From contig JAHFFL010000049.1 in the NCBI GenBank assembly GCA_023247955.1, positions 1 to 7,862 on the forward strand: 7,862 nt of DNA. The letters run 5' to 3'. Below the pieces are notes generated by a model that was given only the letters and a program-made list of their open reading frames with translations, did not search any database and was not told where the DNA came from. A program made the translations under genes and the position numbers. Origin of the DNA: Candidatus Omnitrophota bacterium (lineage in GTDB: Bacteria; Omnitrophota; Gorgyraeia; 2-02-FULL-51-18). Shown here piece after piece: positions 1 through 5,266 of the stretch. The stretch's first letter is position 1. Each line of letters starts with the position of its first letter.

Positions 1-573
1 TGCGACCGCGACAACGCGCTGAAATTGGGGACGCGCCTTGGGCAGGCCGCGAATGATCATTTGGCAAAAAAGGACTCTTTTGAGAAAATAAAGGTGGGCG
101 TGGGGTGCGCGGTATTTCCCGACGACACGGAAGGCGGGGACGAGTTGATCGTAAAGGCCAAGCACGCTTCCCTCCAAAAGAAGTGGTTGGTCAAAAAAAG
201 GATTTTGATCGTAGACAACGAGCTCGATTTTGTCGACATGCTCAAGATGCGGCTTGAGGCGAACGATTACATCGTGACACCCGCCTATGACGGCCGGGAC
301 GCGATCGAGAAACTGAAGACAGACCGGTTTGACGCCGTGCTTCTCGACATGCTGATGCCCAAGATGGACGGGCTCGAGGCCTTGAGGATCATCAAGAGTC
401 AGTACCGCAACCTGCCGGTGTTTATGATTACCGCTTACGCGAGTGATCAACGGTTTAATCTCGCGATGGAACTGGGTGCGGCGGGTTTTATTCACAAAAC
501 CAACAACCTGAACCACGAAATCATGAATATCACGACGGTGCTCAACATGTCGGACCAGTACAGTTATCGTTAA
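1..573 (+). CDS. GGDEF domain (C-terminal part) fused to a receiver (REC) domain; 5' end outside window
   Basis: The frame is open from base 1, so the true start lies upstream. Numbering from the TTG at 25, residues 1-53 resemble the C-terminal part of a GGDEF diguanylate-cyclase domain: a helix, then KVGVGCAVFPDD (compare VSIGVAxFPDD in the family), DELI and a KAKHASLQ helix (compare KADxALYxAK). The catalytic signature would lie upstream, so activity cannot be judged. From about residue 57 a receiver domain follows with no linker: D64-N65-E66 acidic pocket (the second Asp is Asn), phospho-acceptor D108 in LLDMLMP, T136 and K158 (K-T rather than the usual K-P). No output domain follows. The receiver begins VKKRILIVDNE, matching the start of the next gene (MAKKKILVVDDE), so a TTG at 187 may be an internal or ancestral start. 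An A7 tract (193-199) sits at the junction. REC after GGDEF is the reverse of the common order. Confidence 0.8.
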   Translation, partial: CDRDNALKLGTRLGQAANDHLAKKDSFEKIKVGVGCAVFPDDTEGGDELIVKAKHASLQKKWLVKKRILIVDNELDFVDMLKMRLEANDYIVTPAYDGRDAIEKLKTDRFDAVLLDMLMPKMDGLEALRIIKSQYRNLPVFMITAYASDQRFNLAMELGAAGFIHKTNNLNHEIMNITTVLNMSDQYSYR

Positions 574-586
574 TGGGGAGGCCCTG

Positions 587-955
587 ATGGCTAAGAAAAA
601 GATTTTGGTGGTGGACGATGAAGCGGAGCTTGTGGGGATGGTCAAGATGCGCCTGGAGGCCAATCAATACGAGGTGATCACCGCCTTTGACGGACAGGAA
701 GCGCTCGATACGGCCCGCCGGGAGAAGCCAGATCTCATTCTTTTAGATCTGATGCTTCCGAAGATCGACGGGTACAAGGTCTGCGGTTTGCTGAAGGCCG
801 ATACGCGTTTCCGGACGATCCCGATCATTCTCTTCACGGCCCGCGCGCAGGATTCGGACAAAAAAATGGCCGAAGAGACCGGCGCAAACGCTTACATCAC
901 AAAACCGTTTGAGCCGCAGGTACTGCTCAAAAAAATCGCCGAACTTATCGCGTGA
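587..955 (+). CDS. Single-domain response regulator (receiver protein)
   Basis: This 122-residue protein is a complete receiver domain with no output domain, in the style of CheY or PilG/PilH. All canonical residues are present: acidic pair D10-D11, phospho-acceptor D54 in LLDLMLPKIDG, T84 in ILFTAR and K106 in the KPF motif. It should be phosphorylated by a histidine kinase that is not in the window and signal through protein-protein contact. The start is supported by a GGGGAGG Shine-Dalgarno at 575-581, five bases before the ATG. It begins 13 bases after the preceding receiver gene and shares with it the string KMRLEAN and the pattern KK-x-IL-x-VD, so the two look like a tandem duplication that diverged. 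It lies 18 bases upstream of the assembly ATPase, so control of filament assembly is a reasonable inference, but the target is not shown by the sequence. Confidence 0.93.
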   Translation: MAKKKILVVDDEAELVGMVKMRLEANQYEVITAFDGQEALDTARREKPDLILLDLMLPKIDGYKVCGLLKADTRFRTIPIILFTARAQDSDKKMAEETGANAYITKPFEPQVLLKKIAELIA

Positions 956-973
956 ACCGCTAAAAAGGAAGCT

Positions 974-2668
974 ATGGCAGGCAAGCACAAGCTCTCGTTT
1001 GGAGAAAGTCTGGTGCAGGAAGGCGTGATCACACCCGAACAACTGCTTAAGGCGCAGTCTGAGGATAAAAAAACGGGCCAGCGCTTGAGAAAGGTCCTGG
1101 TGCGTTTGGGGTTTGTCACTGAAGAGGATCTCGTGGATTTTTTAAGCAGCAAACTCGGTTTACCGAGGATAGAACTTGACAATTACCTGATTGATCCGAA
1201 GCTGGTCGAGCTTGTGCCGGAGGACTTGGCGAGAAAGCATGAGGCAATCCCGGTGCTGAAGATCGGAAACCGCCTGACTTGCGCGATTGTGGACCCGTGG
1301 AACGTGTTTGCGTTGGATGAGCTGCGCGCCAAGACCGGCCTTGTGATCGAGCCGGCTGTCGCGACCGAGGCCGAGATCAAAAAAGCGCTCGAGGAATATT
1401 ACGGCGCGAAAGGCACGATAGAAGATGTTCTCAAGTCTATCAAAGACGAGAAGATCGCGGTCACGGAAGACAAGGATTTGGACATCAAGCGGCTGGATGA
1501 GATCTCCAAAGAGCCGGTGGTTGTCAAGCTCGTGCATCTTCTCCTGATGGAGGCCGTGCGTAGAGGCGCCAGCGACATCCACATCGAGCCGGAAGAACAG
1601 GTGCTCAAGACCCGTTTCCGCATTGACGGGATTCTTCAGGAAATTGTCACGCCGCCGAAGCATCTTCAGGCCGCGATCATTTCCAGGATCAAGGTCATGG
1701 CTAGTCTGGACATCGCTGAGCGGAGAATGCCTCAGGACGGGCGCTTCAACCTGAATATCGAAGGCCGCGGGATTGACGTGCGCGTTTCATGCATCCCGAC
1801 GATTTACGGAGAAAACATTGTCTTGAGACTTCTGGATGTCTCGCAGTCCCTTTTATCTTTGAATCAATTAGGTTTTTCGAAAGAACATTTTGAAAAGTAC
1901 GAGAAGCTGATTCACCGTCCGCACGGCATTATTTTGGTCACCGGTCCTACCGGCAGCGGTAAGACCACCACGCTTTACTCGTCGCTGGCGAAGATCAACA
2001 CGCCCGAAAAAAATATCATCACGATAGAGGATCCGGTGGAATACCGGCTTCCGGGAATCCGCCAGATCCAGGTCAATACGAAAGTGAACCTCACGTTCGC
2101 GAACGGCCTGCGCTCGATTCTCAGGCAGGACCCCGACGTGATCATGGTCGGTGAAATCCGCGATTTGGAAACGGCGGAGATCGCGATTCACGCGGCGCTG
2201 ACGGGACACCTGGTGTTTTCGACGCTCCACACCAATGACGCGGCCGGCGCGGTGACGCGTCTTGTGGACATGGGCGTCGAACCGTTTTTGGTCTCCTCTT
2301 CGGTAGCAGCGTTCGCGGCTCAGCGTTTGATCCGGACGATTTGCCCCAAGTGCAAAGAAAAGGCTCGGCCGTCGTCCGAGGACCTGCGCGAGATCGGCCT
2401 GCCTACCAGCGAGACAGGGGATTTTTACCATGGTCACGGCTGTTCGGAATGCCTGAATACGGGGTACAGGGGAAGGGCCGCTATTTTTGAACTGCTGGTC
2501 CCCGACGAAAAGATACGGCATCTGACCGTCTCCAAGGCCTCTTCCGAGGAGATCAGAAAGCAGGCGCGGTTGTCCGGCATGGTGACATTGCGGGAAGACG
2601 GGCTGAAGAAGGCTAAGCAGGGGATCACCACCATTGAAGAAGTGCTCCGAGTAACCCAAGAGGAATGA
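974..2668 (+). CDS. gspE: GspE/PilB-family type II secretion / type IV pilus assembly ATPase
   Basis: A cytoplasmic hexameric ATPase of this family powers filament extrusion through the platform protein encoded next. The 564 residues match PilB length (GspE is usually somewhat shorter). Residues 8-60 form an MshEN-like region: two 24-residue repeats separated by five residues. The nucleotide-binding core is intact: Walker A GPTGSGKTT at 324-332 (K330), Asp box TIEDPVEY at 350-357, Walker B DVIMVGEIRD at 388-397 with catalytic E394, and His box GHLVFSTLHT with H412 and H419. A zinc-binding tetracysteine module follows (C457, C460, C490, C493), typical of assembly ATPases rather than PilT retraction ATPases. 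AAGGAA at 965-970 precedes the ATG by three bases. The gene ends ten bases before the gspF-like gene. Whether it is called GspE or PilB depends on the system; the neighbours show features of both. Confidence 0.97.
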   Translation: MAGKHKLSFGESLVQEGVITPEQLLKAQSEDKKTGQRLRKVLVRLGFVTEEDLVDFLSSKLGLPRIELDNYLIDPKLVELVPEDLARKHEAIPVLKIGNRLTCAIVDPWNVFALDELRAKTGLVIEPAVATEAEIKKALEEYYGAKGTIEDVLKSIKDEKIAVTEDKDLDIKRLDEISKEPVVVKLVHLLLMEAVRRGASDIHIEPEEQVLKTRFRIDGILQEIVTPPKHLQAAIISRIKVMASLDIAERRMPQDGRFNLNIEGRGIDVRVSCIPTIYGENIVLRLLDVSQSLLSLNQLGFSKEHFEKYEKLIHRPHGIILVTGPTGSGKTTTLYSSLAKINTPEKNIITIEDPVEYRLPGIRQIQVNTKVNLTFANGLRSILRQDPDVIMVGEIRDLETAEIAIHAALTGHLVFSTLHTNDAAGAVTRLVDMGVEPFLVSSSVAAFAAQRLIRTICPKCKEKARPSSEDLREIGLPTSETGDFYHGHGCSECLNTGYRGRAAIFELLVPDEKIRHLTVSKASSEEIRKQARLSGMVTLREDGLKKAKQGITTIEEVLRVTQEE

Positions 2669-2678
2669 GACGCTGACC

Positions 2679-3890
2679 ATGCCTACTTATTCCTATAAAG
2701 CCAGAGACAGCGCCGGAAAGGTAGTCACCGGAAAGATGGATGCCGGCGGTAAGGAAGAACTCACGGGCCGTTTGAAAAACATGGGCTACATGGCGACCTC
2801 CGTGGCCGAGTTTTCGCCGGTTTTTAAGCAGGACTTATTTTCAAACGTGAAGAGGATCAGCCCGATCGAGCTTGTGATATTCAACGCGCAGCTCGCGAAC
2901 CTGATCAATTCCGGGATCCCGATCGTTGCGAGTCTTTACACGCTTGAGTCCCAGCTTGAAAACAGAAGACTTAAAAGTATCGTCAAGAGTTTGTGCGGCG
3001 ATATCGAAGGCGGAGACAGTCTGTCGCAGGCCCTTGCGAAAAGGCCCCGGGTATTTCACCCTCTTTTTTTAAGCATGGTCCGCGTCGGGGAGACCAGCGG
3101 CAAGCTCGGCATGATCCTCGCGCGCTTCGCCGAATTTTCGGAGCGTCAGGAAGAGATGAATCAAAAGGTGAAAGGCGCGCTTTTCTACCCGGGACTTCTT
3201 TTATTTGCCGGATTTGCCGTGATTCTTTATATCGTGACGTTTATCGTGCCCGAATTTGCCGGGATTTTCATCCAGGCAGGTGTACGGCTCCCGTTTCCCA
3301 CGCGCGTTATTTATGCGCTCGGAACAGGGATACAGCATTTTTGGATTTCTATTTTGTCAGTGTCAGCGGCCTTGGTCTTGGGAGTCCGGCTGTGGATGAG
3401 CACCGCGCGGGGCAAGTGGTGGTGGGATTCCTTGAAATTGAAGTTACCCGTGTTGGGGAACATGCACCGGAAGGCGGTGGTTTCACGGTTTGCGAGGACG
3501 CTCAGCACGCTGGTCGCCAGCGGCGTACCGATCCTCGAGTCGCTGGACATCGTGCAGTCCGTCGTGGGCAGTGAGGTCATCGCCCGCGTAGTCGCGCAGA
3601 CCCGGATCGCGGTTGAAAAAGGAGAAAGCGTTTCGGAAGCGCTTCAAGTCAGCGGCGAATTCCCCGCCGATACCGTGCGGATGATCGCGGTAGCCGAAGA
3701 AAGCGGAGACCTGGACGGCATGCTGAACAAGATCGCCGATTTTTACGATTTGTCACTTCAGTATTCGTTGAAAAAGCTGACCGTGATCGTGGAACCCGCG
3801 CTTTTGGCGGTCATGGGGTGCGTGGTCGGTTTTATCATGGCGTCGATGGTGGTGCCCATACTGGATATGGTCAAGATTATCAGACACTAG
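2679..3890 (+). CDS. gspF: GspF/PilC-family inner-membrane platform protein
   Basis: This polytopic inner-membrane protein couples ATPase motion to extraction of pseudopilins from the membrane. The 403 residues equal the usual family length. The N-terminus (MPTYSYKARDSAGKVVTG) is the standard cytoplasmic start of the family. Two homologous T2SSF domains are visible, each with a diagnostic core: FHPLFLSMVRVGETSG at 126-141 and FPADTVRMIAVAEESG at 328-343. Predicted membrane segments lie near residues 172-190, 221-239 and 374-395, the usual three-helix arrangement. The Shine-Dalgarno is poor: an AAGAGGA at 2658-2664 inside the end of the ATPase gene is 14 bases from the ATG. Translation is therefore probably coupled to the upstream gene, keeping the two products balanced. 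There is no sign of truncation. The PilC name would fit equally well. Confidence 0.97.
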   Translation: MPTYSYKARDSAGKVVTGKMDAGGKEELTGRLKNMGYMATSVAEFSPVFKQDLFSNVKRISPIELVIFNAQLANLINSGIPIVASLYTLESQLENRRLKSIVKSLCGDIEGGDSLSQALAKRPRVFHPLFLSMVRVGETSGKLGMILARFAEFSERQEEMNQKVKGALFYPGLLLFAGFAVILYIVTFIVPEFAGIFIQAGVRLPFPTRVIYALGTGIQHFWISILSVSAALVLGVRLWMSTARGKWWWDSLKLKLPVLGNMHRKAVVSRFARTLSTLVASGVPILESLDIVQSVVGSEVIARVVAQTRIAVEKGESVSEALQVSGEFPADTVRMIAVAEESGDLDGMLNKIADFYDLSLQYSLKKLTVIVEPALLAVMGCVVGFIMASMVVPILDMVKIIRH

Positions 3891-3901
3891 AAATTTAAAA
3901 A

Positions 3902-3909
3902 GGGAGGGA
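3902..3909 (+). promoter_or_regulatory. Strong Shine-Dalgarno for the major pseudopilin
   Basis: GGGAGGGA lies five bases before the ATG at 3915. It sits in the largest gap of the cluster (24 bases), which is AT-rich upstream. It selects the ATG at 3915 over an out-of-frame ATG at 3910. It is the purest purine-rich site in the window and fits a subunit needed in many copies. I see no convincing promoter in the gap. Confidence 0.75.
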
Positions 3910-3914
3910 ATGCG

Positions 3915-4352
3915 ATGCGGAAAGAAAGGGGTTTTACGTTAATTGAGCTGTTGATTGTCATCGCGGTGATCGCGATCTTGGCCGGCATCGCGCTGCCACG
4001 TTTCAAGGGCATGCACGACGAAGGAAATATCGCAAAGGCCAAGGGGGAACTGCGCTCCCTTCAGGTGGCCGCCGAGAGCTACTACGCGCATAACAGCAAC
4101 GCGTACCCAACCACCTTGAGCGCGCTGACATCCGCGTCGCCGGTGATCGTAAGCTCCGTCCCTAACGATCCGTTCGGGAGCGGCTCTTACGGCTATGTCC
4201 GTGGAGGGACGAATAATAATTTTTATATTATTTATTCCGTCGGACCCGGAGGCAACGGCTCCGCCGCGATTTCCGCGACGGATACCGTGACCGAGACCAA
4301 CGGCTCAAGCTGTATTTATGTTTCCAATATCGGCCAGGATGCGCAACCCTAA
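3915..4352 (+). CDS. gspG: GspG-like major pseudopilin / type IV pilin
   Basis: Likely the main filament subunit. A short basic leader (MRKERG) is followed by a class III cleavage site, G6/F7, recognised by a prepilin peptidase. The mature N-terminus FTLIELLIVIAVIAILAGIALP carries the conserved Glu at +5 and Pro at +22, and residues 7-27 form the hydrophobic polymerisation helix. The C-terminal part is GspG-like: PNDPFGSGSYGYV followed by YSVGPGGNG, which resembles the YxxxSxGPDG region of GspG, but with Gly instead of the Asp often present there. The 145-residue length is normal. It directly follows gspF, as in type II secretion operons. A strong Shine-Dalgarno upstream and a perfect hairpin starting on the stop codon downstream would both favour higher output of this gene than of its neighbours. 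A PilA or PilE role cannot be excluded. Confidence 0.93.
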   Translation: MRKERGFTLIELLIVIAVIAILAGIALPRFKGMHDEGNIAKAKGELRSLQVAAESYYAHNSNAYPTTLSALTSASPVIVSSVPNDPFGSGSYGYVRGGTNNNFYIIYSVGPGGNGSAAISATDTVTETNGSSCIYVSNIGQDAQP

Positions 4353-4755
4353 CAATCCGTTGAAAAAGTTCCATCTAAGGTTTTTTCAACGGATTGTAGG
4401 CAAGCCGGCCGGGTTTACGCTGTTTGAGATGGTTCTCGTGATCGCGCTGGTCACGACGGCATCGGTGGCGTTGCTGCAGGCGCTCGGCACGGGTCTTTTT
4501 GCCGGCAGGGAAAACGAAAACGAAACGGTCGCGGCGAATTTGGCCCAGGAGAAACTCGAGGAGCTTCGGAATAAATCTTTCTCGGGCATTTCCAGTGAAA
4601 CCCGCGCCGCGGTCAGTGGTTTCTCACCCTATGAGCGTGAAGTCGTGGTCAGTACTGTGCAAACGGGACTGAAGCAGGCGACCGTCAACGTTTACTGGAC
4701 CTCGAAAAACGCCACGCTTAGCTCAAGTCTTGTGACTTATGCGTCGGATATTTAA
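4339..4755 (+). CDS. Minor pseudopilin, GspI/PilV-like
   Basis: A prepilin peptidase site lies at G25/F26, followed by FTLFEMVLVIALV with Glu at +5 and one N-terminal transmembrane helix. The stretch AANLAQEKLEELRN about 40 residues into the mature protein is characteristic of GspI and PilV minor pseudopilins, which nucleate the filament tip with GspJ and GspK. The start is uncertain. ATG 4339 overlaps the gspG-like gene by 14 bases; ATG 4318 is in the same frame with a longer leader; TTG 4360 and a rare ATT at 4393 (AAGG at 4377-4380 upstream) are alternatives. None of the ATG options has a good Shine-Dalgarno. The leader is unusually long (25 residues from 4339) and is largely encoded by an inverted repeat at 4352-4397. 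A GspH-like gene, often found between gspG and gspI, is absent here. Confidence 0.85.
   Translation: MRNPNNPLKKFHLRFFQRIVGKPAGFTLFEMVLVIALVTTASVALLQALGTGLFAGRENENETVAANLAQEKLEELRNKSFSGISSETRAAVSGFSPYEREVVVSTVQTGLKQATVNVYWTSKNATLSSSLVTYASDI
4352..4397. repeat. Perfect 16-bp inverted repeat (hairpin) at the gspG/gspI junction
   Basis: The left arm ACAATCCGTTGAAAAA (4352-4367) is exactly complementary to the right arm TTTTTCAACGGATTGT (4382-4397). Three G-T wobble pairs can extend the stem inward (4368-4370 with 4379-4381), leaving an 8-base loop. The left arm begins on the last base of the gspG-like stop codon. The element is visibly more AT-rich than the surrounding genes. The T run is on the loop side of the GC-containing stem, so it is not a standard intrinsic terminator. 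A 3' stabiliser or processing site for the gspG mRNA, a translation-control hairpin for the next gene, or a small inserted palindrome are all possible. Confidence 0.85.
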
Positions 4756-5266
4756 TCCGAGAGGCCGCGAAAGCGCCGGATTTACGTTGCTTGAGCTTTT
4801 GATCACGCTGGTGCTGGTGTTTATCATGACAGGGACGGTTTTCATGGTTTATGACATAGGGTTCAGGACTTTTTATTCGCAGGAAAAACGAAGCTCTCTG
4901 AAGAACAAGGCCGCGCAGGCTGCCGCTGCTTTATCCGGTGATTTGAGGCGCGCGACTTCGCTGACCAGTGCGCAGGCCGCCGCGCTGACTTTGACGCAGG
5001 ACACCGACGCCGACGGTGTCGATGAGAGCATTCAGTACGCCTGGTCGGGGACGGCCGGCGCCGATCTGGTCCGTGTCGCGGCTGCCACCGTGCCGGTGGC
5101 ATTTTCGGTGCAGAGCGTTAGCTTCTCCTATTATGACTCGAACGAAAACCTGCTCAGTTTTCCGGTGACGGCGTCGCAGGCGAGACGCGTGGTTTTTGAC
5201 ATGACGGTGTCCAGCGCCGCCGAGACATTTCGTATCCGCTCCGCCGCGCGTCTGAGAAGTCTTTGA
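4739..5266 (+). CDS. Minor pseudopilin, GspJ/PilW-like
   Basis: A 14-residue leader ends at a prepilin peptidase site, G14/F15, followed by FTLLELLITLVLVFIM with Glu at +5 and one membrane helix. Downstream, LSGDLRRA resembles the DLRxA segment typical of GspJ and PilW proteins, and the rest is a beta-rich globular domain. Residues 88-96 (DTDADGVDE) match the DxDxDG pattern of calcium-binding loops; similar acidic stretches occur in PilW-like proteins, so metal binding is possible but unproven. The 175-residue length suits GspJ. The ATG at 4739 overlaps the previous gene by 17 bases without a Shine-Dalgarno, implying translational coupling. The stop codon shares one base with the next start (TGATG). 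Assignment to J rather than another minor pseudopilin rests on gene order and the DLRRA segment, so it is moderately firm. Confidence 0.85.
   Translation: MRRIFNPRGRESAGFTLLELLITLVLVFIMTGTVFMVYDIGFRTFYSQEKRSSLKNKAAQAAAALSGDLRRATSLTSAQAAALTLTQDTDADGVDESIQYAWSGTAGADLVRVAAATVPVAFSVQSVSFSYYDSNENLLSFPVTASQARRVVFDMTVSSAAETFRIRSAARLRSL
5083..5105 (+). other. Hairpin plus T4 inside the gspJ-like gene
   Basis: TGCCACCG (5083-5090) pairs perfectly with CGGTGGCA (5094-5101) across a three-base loop, and TTTT (5102-5105) follows. This has the outline of a weak intrinsic terminator or pause site, but the T run is short and the element lies in the middle of a coding region encoding Ala-Thr-Val-Pro-Val-Ala. 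Chance from codon choice in a GC-rich gene is a real alternative. Confidence 0.3.

Noticed and set aside
133..147. GGDEL string (residues 37-41) resembling a GGDEF catalytic signature
   Set aside because: It comes after the FPDD segment, in the C-terminal part of the domain. The real signature should lie well upstream, outside the window.
1160..1663. 167-codon minus-strand open frame inside the ATPase gene
   Set aside because: It is a shadow of the same gene, with low-complexity composition and no recognisable family.
1868..2680. 270-codon open frame on the minus strand opposite the ATPase gene
   Set aside because: It lies wholly antisense to an intact gspE-like gene. The translation is rich in Arg and His with no recognisable domain, as expected from the complement of GC-rich coding sequence.
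2993..3574. 193-codon plus-strand open frame in another frame of the gspF-like gene
   Set aside because: The overlapping frame encodes conserved GspF motifs throughout. This translation is Arg- and Gly-rich with no domain.
5263..5265. TTG start one codon before the ATG of the gspK-like gene
   Set aside because: The adjacent ATG at 5266 gives a standard TGATG stop-start overlap and a better distance from GAGAAG.
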